A stretch of DNA of 8,978 nucleotides from Thioalkalivibrio sp. (lineage in GTDB: Bacteria; Pseudomonadota; Gammaproteobacteria; Ectothiorhodospirales; Ectothiorhodospiraceae), in assembly GCA_003555285.1 (NCBI GenBank), contig PWGH01000055.1, positions 1 to 8,978 of the forward strand, read 5' to 3'. The position numbers and the translations under genes are program-made. Below the pieces are notes generated by a model. That model worked only from the letters and a program-made list of their open reading frames with translations. It had not been told where the DNA came from and searched no databases. Positions 1-6,253 of this stretch are shown here, in pieces (the stretch's first letter is position 1; every line of letters starts with the position of its first letter).

Positions 1-1008
1 CAGCCGGTCGAGGATGCCATTGGCCACCGCGACGCCATTACTGCCTTCCTTCTTCGCGATGGCGATGGTGACCGCAGCCGCGCCTTCCGGTGCCGCGTCC
101 GGCTGATCGCCGGCAACGCCGGTGTAGTAGTGGACGAAACGGTTGACCTCGCCGGGGCCATAGATGACCTCTGCCACGTCCCGGATGTACACCGGCCGGC
201 CGTCATCAACGGTGACCAGGAGCCGCCCGATGTCCTCGGCATCACGCAGGAACGAACCGGTGTACACCGAGGTGTAATTGGCGCCGCTCTCGATCGTTCC
301 CGCTGTGCGTTCCGAGTTCGCCGCCTGGACGGCCTGGGCGATCTGTTCCATGGTCACATTGTGACCGGAGAGACGCTCGGGCTGGGCCTCGATGCGCACC
401 ATCTCCTCGCGGCCGCTGACCACGAAGCTCTGGCTGGTGTTGGGGACCTCGTTCAGGTACTGCAGCGAATCCAGGGCGATCTGACGCAACATCGCGTCGT
501 CGACCTCGTGTGACCACAGGGTCAGCGTCACCACCGGTACATCGTCCGCGCCCTTGGGCTTCACCATCGGCTCGGAGACCCCCGGCGGCATCAGGTCCCG
601 GTTGGCCATCAACTTGTCGTGCACCTTCACGATCGAGGGTTCCATCAGTTCGCCGACATCGAACTGCACGGTCACCATCGACTGGCCGCGATGGGATGCC
701 GAAAAGACGTTGTCCACCCCGGAGATCTCGCTGAGCAGCCGCTCCAGGGGACGCGCCACCAAGCTCGCCACCTGCTCGGAAGGTACGCCGGGATAGGCCA
801 CGAAGATGTCGACCATCGGCACGGAGATCTGGGGATCCTCCTGACGGGGCGTGATGATCAGCCCCAGGATACCGATGGCGAGGGTCGCGAACAAAAGCAA
901 CGGTGACAGCGGAGAGTGGATGAAGCTCCTGGCCATCTTGCCGGCCAGACCGAGGTTCTGTTCAACCTGGGGTTGGCCACTGGCCTGCTGATTGTTGTTT
1001 TCGGACAT
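1..1008 (-). CDS. RND efflux permease, N-terminal part (cut by window edge)
   Basis: Inner-membrane pump subunit of a tripartite RND (AcrB/HAE1-like) system, which uses the proton gradient to expel substrates through an adaptor and outer-membrane channel. Translating inward from ATG at 1008 gives 336 residues with no stop; the family is about 1,000-1,050 residues, so roughly the first third is present. A polar N-terminal tail (about 1-30, Gln/Asn-rich) precedes the first membrane helix (about 33-53, SPLSPLLLFATLAIGILG), then the family stretch TPRQEDPQISVP (53-64) and AYPGVPSEQV (71-80). Residues from about 60 onward form periplasmic porter-domain sequence. It lies 114 bases after the adaptor gene on the same strand, the usual adaptor-permease order. 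I see no strong ribosome binding site before ATG 1008. The substrate cannot be told from this fragment. The RND assignment is firm; the subfamily is not. Confidence 0.93.
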   Translation of the reverse strand, partial: MSENNNQQASGQPQVEQNLGLAGKMARSFIHSPLSPLLLFATLAIGILGLIITPRQEDPQISVPMVDIFVAYPGVPSEQVASLVARPLERLLSEISGVDNVFSASHRGQSMVTVQFDVGELMEPSIVKVHDKLMANRDLMPPGVSEPMVKPKGADDVPVVTLTLWSHEVDDAMLRQIALDSLQYLNEVPNTSQSFVVSGREEMVRIEAQPERLSGHNVTMEQIAQAVQAANSERTAGTIESGANYTSVYTGSFLRDAEDIGRLLVTVDDGRPVYIRDVAEVIYGPGEVNRFVHYYTGVAGDQPDAAPEGAAAVTIAIAKKEGSNGVAVANGILDRL

Positions 1009-1031
1009 AACGGGTATCGGTCTCTAATGAT

Positions 1032-1057
1032 GAGCCTTGCGCACCCGGCAAGGGCTC
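1032..1057 (-). other. Intercistronic hairpin between adaptor and permease
   Basis: GAGCCTTGC (1032-1040) can pair with GCAAGGGCTC (1048-1057) around a 7-base loop, giving a 9-bp stem with one bulged base. No T-run follows on the minus strand, so it does not look like an intrinsic terminator. It may be an mRNA processing or stability element that sets adaptor:permease ratio; that role is inference. Confidence 0.35.
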
Positions 1058-1122
1058 GAGGTCTTCCAGAAGATTCGCTTGTCGGCTCGGGTCAGGGATC
1101 CGGGCGCCATCGACCCCCGGCC

Positions 1123-2316
1123 CTAACGAAAACGCGGGCCCGGGCGGGCGGCACCGCCGGTCTCGATGTGCTGCCCGGAGCGTACGTTCGCCTCGGGCGC
1201 GGCAAGGATGCGATCGCCGGGCTCGAGACCGGACAGCACGGTGACCATGTCGCCCTGCACCGCCCCGAGGCGGATCATACGCACCCGAGTGGTCCCGTCA
1301 TCGCCGACCAGCACGACCCGCGGCAGCGCACCACCCGGCACGATCGCGCTGAGCGGTACGCGCACGGCCCCGTTGGCGGTATCGGTGCCCGGCAGATGGA
1401 CATCGGCATACATACCGGGCCCTCCAGGAACGCCGCGCGGCAGGTCGAACTTCACCGTTACGGTGTGGCGTTGCGGATCGGCGATCGGAAAGATCTGAGC
1501 CACGCGCGCGTCCACCAGGGTCCGTCCGACATCGAGGGTCACGCGAACCATGTCGCCGATTGCGAGGCGACCGACCAGACGAGCCGGCACATTGGCCTCG
1601 ATCCGCAGAAAGTCCACGTGACCGAAGGTCACCAACGGCTGCCCGGGCATCACCGTATCCCCCTCTTCCACGTGCTTCGCCATGATCAGGCCGGAAAACG
1701 GGGTGACCGAACGCGTGTCGCGAATCGCGGAGTCCAGCTCGTGGAGCGCCGATCGGGCCTGGTCCCAGCGCGCCCGGGCCTGATCGATACCGACGGAACG
1801 CGAGTACAGGTCGGAGTGCCGGGTGACTGCCGGATCACCGAGACCGGCGACGGAACCCATGGGCCGGGTCACCAACTGATCGAACATCGAGGGGATCCCC
1901 ATTCCGGGCATCCCGCCGATGTCCCGGGATTGCGGCGACGCCACCTCCCGGCCGTACTGCATCTGAGCCTCGCGCACGGCGGCCTCGGCCGAACGGAGTT
2001 CCGCGAGCGCCGACTGTCGCTGGGCGCTCAGCCGTTCGTCGCTGATCGAGACCAGCACCTCGTCGCGGTCGAAGTAGTCGCCTTCCGAACCGGCCACCTG
2101 GGTCACCCGCCCGCCGATCTGGGCGGTCAGGGTGACCTCACGAAACGGCACCACGGTGCCGCTGATGGTCTGATCGCCGGCGGTCGCCGGTTCGACGGTA
2201 ATGACCCCACCGTGCTGGATCTGAGTGAATTGGGCTTGGCTCACGCCCCCGAAAAGGAAGACCGCTGCAGCCAGGGCAGCCGGGAATACTCTGCTTGGAG
2301 TCATGATCATCTTCAT
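1123..2316 (-). CDS. RND efflux periplasmic adaptor (membrane fusion protein)
   Basis: Adaptor that bridges the inner-membrane RND permease and an outer-membrane channel across the periplasm; 397 residues from ATG 2316. Residues 1-28 form a signal peptide: MKMIMTPSR, a hydrophobic core AALAAAVFLFGG, and a cleavage-like SQA before QF. No lipobox cysteine is seen, so it is probably soluble or peripheral. Half-lipoyl motifs lie at about 51-95 (SGTVVPFREVTLTAQIGGRV, GDYFDRDEVL) and 204-232 (TPFSGLIMAKHVEEGDTVMPG). Between them is an alpha-hairpin (about 96-200) interrupted by a Gly/Met/Pro-rich stretch (about 130-178). Beta-barrel and membrane-proximal segments follow (GLEPGDRIL 363-371). The open frame extends upstream to 2496, but that added 60-residue lead has no adaptor character and would bury the signal peptide. 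ATG codons at 2310 and 2304 are also possible; none has a clear Shine-Dalgarno site. Confidence 0.92.
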   Translation of the reverse strand: MKMIMTPSRVFPAALAAAVFLFGGVSQAQFTQIQHGGVITVEPATAGDQTISGTVVPFREVTLTAQIGGRVTQVAGSEGDYFDRDEVLVSISDERLSAQRQSALAELRSAEAAVREAQMQYGREVASPQSRDIGGMPGMGIPSMFDQLVTRPMGSVAGLGDPAVTRHSDLYSRSVGIDQARARWDQARSALHELDSAIRDTRSVTPFSGLIMAKHVEEGDTVMPGQPLVTFGHVDFLRIEANVPARLVGRLAIGDMVRVTLDVGRTLVDARVAQIFPIADPQRHTVTVKFDLPRGVPGGPGMYADVHLPGTDTANGAVRVPLSAIVPGGALPRVVLVGDDGTTRVRMIRLGAVQGDMVTVLSGLEPGDRILAAPEANVRSGQHIETGGAARPGPRFR

Positions 2317-2496
2317 GTCGCTGAATCTGTAGTGTACGCGGTGACGAAGCCGTCCGCAGATCGAACCCCACGCGGGTGCAGGCAACCGACTCGGAGAAAC
2401 GGCCTTTGTACCACAACGCAGGCCGTGCGTGGGGGCACCGGCCCGGCTTGATTCTTCCGTGGGACGCGTGATCGCATCTACACCTGCTCGTCGCAT

Positions 2497-2522
2497 GGAT
2501 CCTGATTATGGATCTTGATTGT
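2497..2522. repeat. Two-copy 13-base tandem repeat in divergent promoter region
   Basis: GGATCCTGATTAT (2497-2509) is followed directly by GGATCTTGATTGT (2510-2522), with 11 of 13 positions identical. The repeat lies in the AT-rich patch and overlaps the candidate minus-strand -10 element. It could be a direct-repeat binding site or a replication-slippage remnant. Confidence 0.5.
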
Positions 2523-2534
2523 GGGTTTTGTGGA
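2505..2534 (-). promoter_or_regulatory. Candidate sigma-70-like promoter for efflux operon
   Basis: On the minus strand, CATAAT (2510 to 2505) matches the -10 consensus at five of six bases. TCCACA (2534 to 2529) lies 18 bases upstream and matches the -35 consensus at four of six. Transcription would start near 2498 and give a leader of about 180 bases before the adaptor ATG at 2316. This was found by eye and is weak evidence; a promoter nearer the gene, such as TACACT about 20 bases before the ATG, is also possible. Confidence 0.22.
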
Positions 2535-2589
2535 CCTTTCCCCAGGCTTGCACGGTGCGCTACCGGTCGCTGCGACACAGCGGCCTCAA

Positions 2590-2599
2590 TGTTGCAACA
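2590..2599. promoter_or_regulatory. Palindrome TGTTGCAACA, possible operator (copy 1)
   Basis: A perfect 10-bp palindrome, TGTTGCAACA, in the divergent region. Its core GTTGCAAC recurs at 2709-2716. Fis-type helix-turn-helix regulators such as the adjacent gene bind dyad-symmetric sites, so autoregulation or pump control is plausible. The link to this regulator is inference. Confidence 0.35.
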
Positions 2600-2672
2600 C
2601 CCAGGTCGAGCACGATCCACAACGGTCATCGCCGAGGATTATAGCCCAGTCGATAGCCAAGGAACAGTCGCT

Positions 2673-2700
2673 TCCCGCGGCCGGCCCCGCCGGCGCGGGA
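2673..2700. other. Strong GC-rich hairpin upstream of regulator start
   Basis: TCCCGCGGCCGG (2673-2684) pairs with CCGGCGCGGGA (2690-2700) around a 5-base loop CCCCG, giving 11 base pairs with one bulged G. No T-run follows on either strand, so it is not a typical terminator. It sits about 60 bases before the chosen GTG start and could structure the regulator's mRNA leader. Confidence 0.45.
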
Positions 2701-2707
2701 TTGCACC

Positions 2708-2717
2708 CGTTGCAACA
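2708..2717. promoter_or_regulatory. Palindrome core GTTGCAAC, possible operator (copy 2)
   Basis: CGTTGCAACA contains the same perfect 8-bp palindrome GTTGCAAC (2709-2716) as the site at 2591-2598, 118 bases away centre to centre. A further TTGCA lies just upstream at 2701-2705. It sits about 45 bases before the regulator start, where a bound protein could repress the regulator's own gene. Function is inference. Confidence 0.35.
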
Positions 2718-2760
2718 GTGGGGGCATACTCCGGGTGAACCCCCCCCTGCACAGCCTCTT

Positions 2761-4128
2761 GTGACCGCGCCCATCCACTTCGACATGATCCGCGCCCTGG
2801 TCCAGCACAACCGCGACGCCGCCCTGGTCGTCGAGGAGGCGGGGCGCATCGTCACCCATAACACCACGTTGACCGAACTGCTGGAGCAGCCGCCGGGCAC
2901 CCGGTTCGATTCCATGCTGCGCCTGGGACCGATCAACCTGCAGCGCATCCTGCGGGGCGCCGCGCTGGCTGCAGGAGAACAGGATGCGGTCGGGCGGCCA
3001 TCGCTGCGCACGCTGGAATTCACCACCACACTGGAATTCCGGCAACCCCCGCTCCCGGTGCGCATCACCAGCGTCGTGTTGCCACCGCAGGACGCCACGC
3101 CGCGTCTGCGCCTGGTGACCCTGCACATGGACGAAGGCGCTCAGGCAGTGGCGCAGCCCCGCGAACGGGGATCCCCGTTGCATTCCGCCGACGCCGAATG
3201 TCGACGCCAGCTGGAATTGGCCCTGCGGGCGGTGGTTTCAGGTGCCCCGCTGCTGCTCCAAGGCGAAACCGGCACCGGCAAGACCCGCCTCGCCCACGCG
3301 TTGCATCAGGCAAGCCCCCGCAGCCAGGGTCCCTTGGTGGAACTGCATTGCGGCGCCCTGGCCGATCGCCATCTGGAATCCGAACTGTTTGGGCATGCGG
3401 CGGGCGCCTTTCCCGAAGCCACCCGCGAACGCATCGGGCACCTCGAGGCTGCCGATGGCGGAACCTTGGTGCTCGACCAGATCGAAGCCATGTCGCCGCG
3501 ACTGCAAGCAGCGCTGCAGCGCGTGCTCGGCGACGGCCGCTTCCAGCGCCTGGGTGAACACCAGAACCGGTTCACCCGGGTCAGCCTCATTGCCACCTGC
3601 GGCGAGGATCTGCGGCCGCAGATCGCCGAGGGTCGGTTTCGCGGCGACCTCTATTACCGCTTGGCCGGGGTCAACATCACCCTGGGCGCGCTGCGCGAAC
3701 GACCGGGCGATCTCGCAGCGGCGTTGGACGACTGGTCGCAGACCAGCGGACTTTCGCTGAACCCGACGCAGCGCCAGCATCTGCAGAGCCACCCCTGGCC
3801 AGGCAATTACTGGGAACTCCAGAGCCTGCTGCACCGGTTGCGCCTGCAGGCCGACATCGAGGGAGGCCTCGCCGATCATGCTGTTGCCGAGGCCCTTGCC
3901 GACAGCGGGGACCATGGCGACGTGGGCTTCCTGCTGCCGCCGGGCGGCACCGAAACCCTGATGACCTTCTCGCCTGAGGAGACCCAGGAGCGGAGTCGGC
4001 TGGCCGCGGTGCTGGCGGCGCACCACGGCAACCGATCCCAGGCCGCACGCAGCCTGGGCATGGATCGAACCACGCTCTGGCGCAAATTGCACCGCCTGCG
4101 CCTGATTCCGGAGCACACCAAGCCATGA
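2761..4128 (+). CDS. Sigma-54 activator-like regulator with degenerate AAA+ domain
   Basis: Probable transcription regulator, 455 residues from GTG 2761, built like a bacterial enhancer-binding protein. Residues 9-125 are a PAS-like sensory segment, 141-360 an AAA+ domain, and 406-447 a Fis-type helix-turn-helix (GNRSQAARSLGMDRTTLWRK). Walker A is intact (GETGTGKT, 168-175) and both arginine-finger positions are present (R294, R300 in FRGDLYYRL). Other key sites are altered: GAFTGA, which contacts sigma-54, reads GAFPEA (215-220); the Walker B Asp-Glu is Asp-Gln (D239-Q240); the sensor I Thr-Asn is Cys-Gly (280-281); the sensor II Arg in GNVREL is Trp (351). It may bind nucleotide but should hydrolyse poorly and not open sigma-54 complexes, so it probably acts as a DNA-binding switch. 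The gene diverges from the efflux operon and overlaps the next gene by 4 bases. The start is uncertain: ATG 2785 or TTG 2515 are in frame and none has a good ribosome binding site. Confidence 0.88.
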   Translation: MTAPIHFDMIRALVQHNRDAALVVEEAGRIVTHNTTLTELLEQPPGTRFDSMLRLGPINLQRILRGAALAAGEQDAVGRPSLRTLEFTTTLEFRQPPLPVRITSVVLPPQDATPRLRLVTLHMDEGAQAVAQPRERGSPLHSADAECRRQLELALRAVVSGAPLLLQGETGTGKTRLAHALHQASPRSQGPLVELHCGALADRHLESELFGHAAGAFPEATRERIGHLEAADGGTLVLDQIEAMSPRLQAALQRVLGDGRFQRLGEHQNRFTRVSLIATCGEDLRPQIAEGRFRGDLYYRLAGVNITLGALRERPGDLAAALDDWSQTSGLSLNPTQRQHLQSHPWPGNYWELQSLLHRLRLQADIEGGLADHAVAEALADSGDHGDVGFLLPPGGTETLMTFSPEETQERSRLAAVLAAHHGNRSQAARSLGMDRTTLWRKLHRLRLIPEHTKP

Positions 4129-4979
4129 AGAAGCCGATCGCTCGCATCGCCGCCGCGCTGGAGCGCGCCTTCCCCCGATTTCGCAGTGAACCCGAGGGTG
4201 ATCACGCGGCCTGGTCCTTCGATCCCGACCGCGGTTTCCTGCCGATCCAGCGCATGCAACTGCCGGACCTGGACGATCTCCTCCACATCGAACGGCAGAA
4301 GACCCTGGCCAGCCGCAATACCCGACAGTTCCTGGCCGGCCATCCGGCCAACCACATGCTGCTGTGGGGCGCCCGGGGCACCGGAAAATCCTCGCTGATT
4401 CGCGCCCTGCTCGGGCACTTCAGGGGCGCCGGGCTGCGTCTGGTGGAGGTGGATAATCGCGGCCTGAACCGCCTTCCGGATCTGGTGGAGCCGCTCGCGG
4501 CACGCTCGGAACGCTTCCTTCTTTTTGCCGATGATTTGGCCTTCGATGCCGACGATGCCGGCTATCGCGCGCTCAAGGCGCTGCTGGACGGGCGGCTCGG
4601 CGGCCTGCCCGAGAATGTGCGGCTCTACGCGACCTCCAATCGCCGACACCTGGTACCCGAGCCGCGCCACGAGAACGATGCCGCGCCGGACGGCGAACTG
4701 CACCCGCAGGAGGCCAGCGAGGAACGGATCTCGCTATCGGAACGCTTCGGCTTGTGGCTGGCCTTTCACCCGCTGAACCAGGGGCAGTATCTGGAGATTG
4801 TCGAACATCACCTGGCGCGCCGGGGCGCCCCGGTCAGCGCCGAGTCGCGCGCCGCCCTGGCGACCGAGGCGGTCCGCTTCGCCACCCTGCGCGGTTCCCG
4901 CAGCGCCCGCGTCGCCACCCAGTTTGCCGACGACCATGCCGGTCGCCGCCTGCTCGGCGAAGTCCCGCCCAACCCCTGA
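4125..4979 (+). CDS. DUF815-family AAA+ ATPase
   Basis: A 284-residue cytoplasmic P-loop ATPase matching the DUF815 family (Pfam PF05673, from recall), whose cellular role is not established. Walker A is GARGTGKSS (82-90), Walker B FLLFADDLAFD (131-141), and sensor I LYATSNRRHL (167-176). The family stretch LSERFGLWLAFHPL (204-217) carries a candidate arginine finger, and RGSRSARVATQFADD (256-270) forms the C-terminal helical part. Length is normal and no catalytic residue looks lost, unlike the regulator before it. The ATG overlaps the regulator stop in an ATGA junction, and a GGAG lies 11 bases upstream inside the regulator gene, so the two are almost certainly co-translated. No signal peptide or membrane segment is seen. 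Convergent with thrC; no terminator is evident after the stop. Confidence 0.9.
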   Translation: MKKPIARIAAALERAFPRFRSEPEGDHAAWSFDPDRGFLPIQRMQLPDLDDLLHIERQKTLASRNTRQFLAGHPANHMLLWGARGTGKSSLIRALLGHFRGAGLRLVEVDNRGLNRLPDLVEPLAARSERFLLFADDLAFDADDAGYRALKALLDGRLGGLPENVRLYATSNRRHLVPEPRHENDAAPDGELHPQEASEERISLSERFGLWLAFHPLNQGQYLEIVEHHLARRGAPVSAESRAALATEAVRFATLRGSRSARVATQFADDHAGRRLLGEVPPNP

Positions 4980-5079
4980 GCCGAGGACCTGCAACCGACC
5001 AGGGCCCGGATGCCACCGGCTATCGAAACGCAGCCCTCCCCGGCGGTCAGGCCCCGGGATCAGGCCCCGGGATCAGGCC
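4980..5079. repeat. Convergent gap with 13-base tandem repeat at thrC stop
   Basis: The gap between the ATPase stop and the thrC stop is about 93 bases. TCAGGCCCCGGGA occurs at 5047-5059 and 5060-5072, followed by a partial copy TCAGGCC (5073-5079) that contains the thrC stop codon. Each unit places a TGA on the minus strand, and the 13-base period puts the three TGAs in three different frames. No convincing intrinsic terminator with a T-run is visible for either strand. Confidence 0.6.
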
Positions 5080-6215
5080 ATGTGGTCCAGGATGGTGCGG
5101 GTAACGGCATCCAGTTTCGCCGCAACCTTGATCGGTTGCCGACTGGCTTGGGCGATGGCGACATCGGGGTCCTTCAGGCCATGCCCGGTGAGGGTGCACA
5201 CCACACTCGAGCCGTCGGGAATCTTGCCGCTGCGGATGTCGCGCAGCGCCCCGGCGACCGAGGCCGCGGAAGCCGGTTCACAGAAGACGCCCTCGCGTTC
5301 CGCGAGCAGCTTCTGCGCCGCCAGGATCTCGGCGTCGCTGCACTCGTCGAACCAGCCGCCCGATTCCTGCTGCACCTTCCAGGCCACGTCCCAGGACTGC
5401 GGATGCCCGATCCGGATCGCCGTCGCAACGGTATCGGGATCGTCCACCATCGCCCCGCGCAGGAACGGCGCGCTGCCGCTCGCCTGATAGCCGACCATCT
5501 TCGGGCGATTGCCGCCGACACCGCCGCCGGCATACGGACATTTTCCGCCACAGAGGCTGCAGGCGGCGGTCACGTGTTCGCCGGAGGCGGCCGAGGATTC
5601 GCAATAGCCGATCCAGTGCGCGGTGATGTTGCCGGCATTGCCGACCGGCAGGCAATGGAAATCCGGGGCGCGCCCCAGTTCCTCGAGGATCTCGAAGGCC
5701 GCGGTCTTCTGGCCCTGGAGCCGGAACGGATTCACCGAGTTCACCAGCGTTACCGGCGCGGTGCTCGCCACCTGTTTGACCAGGCGCATGCCGTCGTCAA
5801 AGTTGCCCTCGATCTGGATCACCACCGACCCGTGCATCATCGCCTGGGCGAGCTTGCCCATCGCGATCTTGCCGTCGGGAATCACCACGAAGGCGGTGAT
5901 CCCGGCGCGGGCGGCGTAGGCCGCGGCGGAGGCCGAGGTGTTGCCCGTGGACGCGCAGACGATGGCCTTCGAGCCCTCCTCCACCGCCTTGGTCACGGCC
6001 ATGGTCATGCCGCGGTCCTTGAACGACCCGGTGGGATTCAGCCCCTCGAACTTCACATAGAGTTCGACATCGCCCGGCAACTCCCGCGGGATGTTGTGCA
6101 GGCGGATCAGCGGGGTATTGCCCTCGCCGAGCGAGATGATCCGGGTATCGTCGTGCACCGGAAGGCGGTCCCGGTAGCGGTCGATCAACCCTGTATAACG
6201 ACGTCCGAAGGCCAT
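5073..6215 (-). CDS. thrC: Threonine synthase with cysteine-rich insertion
   Basis: Pyridoxal-phosphate enzyme converting O-phosphohomoserine to threonine and phosphate, the last step of threonine synthesis; 380 residues, cytoplasmic. The PLP-binding lysine is K66 in GSFKDRGM, substrate-loop residues lie in [10 protein letters not shown] (87-96), the phosphate-binding loop is GNAGN (192-196), and the family C-terminal block is [10 protein letters not shown] (341-350). It resembles the short bacterial form of about 350-360 residues, not the longer E. coli type. From GYCE (203) to PKM (238-240) there are about 21 more residues than in the short form as I recall it. The extra stretch is Gly-rich and contains C219, C222 and C226 (C-x2-C-x3-C), perhaps a metal or redox site; that role is inference. 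It starts 38 bases after the hom stop, with only a weak AAGAGAT-like ribosome site, so it probably shares the alaC-hom transcript. Confidence 0.95.
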   Translation of the reverse strand: MAFGRRYTGLIDRYRDRLPVHDDTRIISLGEGNTPLIRLHNIPRELPGDVELYVKFEGLNPTGSFKDRGMTMAVTKAVEEGSKAIVCASTGNTSASAAAYAARAGITAFVVIPDGKIAMGKLAQAMMHGSVVIQIEGNFDDGMRLVKQVASTAPVTLVNSVNPFRLQGQKTAAFEILEELGRAPDFHCLPVGNAGNITAHWIGYCESSAASGEHVTAACSLCGGKCPYAGGGVGGNRPKMVGYQASGSAPFLRGAMVDDPDTVATAIRIGHPQSWDVAWKVQQESGGWFDECSDAEILAAQKLLAEREGVFCEPASAASVAGALRDIRSGKIPDGSSVVCTLTGHGLKDPDVAIAQASRQPIKVAAKLDAVTRTILDHMA

Positions 6216-6253
6216 GATGAGGGATCTCTTGGGAGTAAATGAAAGAAAACGGC

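Larger units (their letters stand above)
2317..2760. other. Divergent intergenic region between efflux operon and regulator
   Basis: About 444 bases between the adaptor start (minus strand) and the chosen regulator start (plus strand). Open frames cross it on both strands, but their products show no domain and they overlap each other, as expected in high-GC DNA. It holds a possible minus-strand promoter near 2505-2534, a 13-base tandem repeat at 2497-2522, two GTTGCAAC palindromes (2591-2598 and 2709-2716), and a GC-rich hairpin at 2673-2700. The part near 2497-2530 is clearly more AT-rich than its surroundings. This is the natural place for control of both the pump and the regulator. Confidence 0.7.

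Noticed and set aside
1024..1110. A 28-codon minus-strand open frame between adaptor and permease as a gene
   Set aside because: No ribosome binding site or recognisable product; in a high-GC region this length is expected by chance.
2355..2370. A GG-N10-GC core on the minus strand resembling a sigma-54 promoter upstream of the adaptor
   Set aside because: Only TGG, one T and GC match; the CAC and TT elements are mostly missing. Such a core is common by chance in high-GC DNA, and the regulator lacks GAFTGA.
916..2451. A long plus-strand open frame (511 codons) opposite the adaptor and permease genes
   Set aside because: It is antisense to well-recognised adaptor coding sequence, its product is His/Arg/Gly-rich with no domain, and high-GC codon bias readily opens such frames.
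2317..2496. A 60-residue N-terminal extension of the adaptor
   Set aside because: A good signal peptide starts at 2316, and the extension has no periplasmic adaptor character.
2138..2629. A minus-strand open frame of 163 codons across the divergent region
   Set aside because: It overlaps the adaptor in another frame and has no recognisable domain or ribosome site.
2515..2760. An 82-residue N-terminal extension of the regulator from TTG 2515
   Set aside because: No domain, low-complexity Pro/Gln/Ala-rich sequence, and it spans palindromes and a strong hairpin typical of non-coding DNA. It is not fully excluded, because GTG 2761 lacks a good ribosome binding site.
5010..6242. A 410-codon plus-strand open frame opposite thrC, and a similar 457-codon frame (6239-7612) opposite hom
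   Set aside because: Both are antisense shadows of clearly recognised enzymes, with His/Asp/Arg-rich products and no family match.
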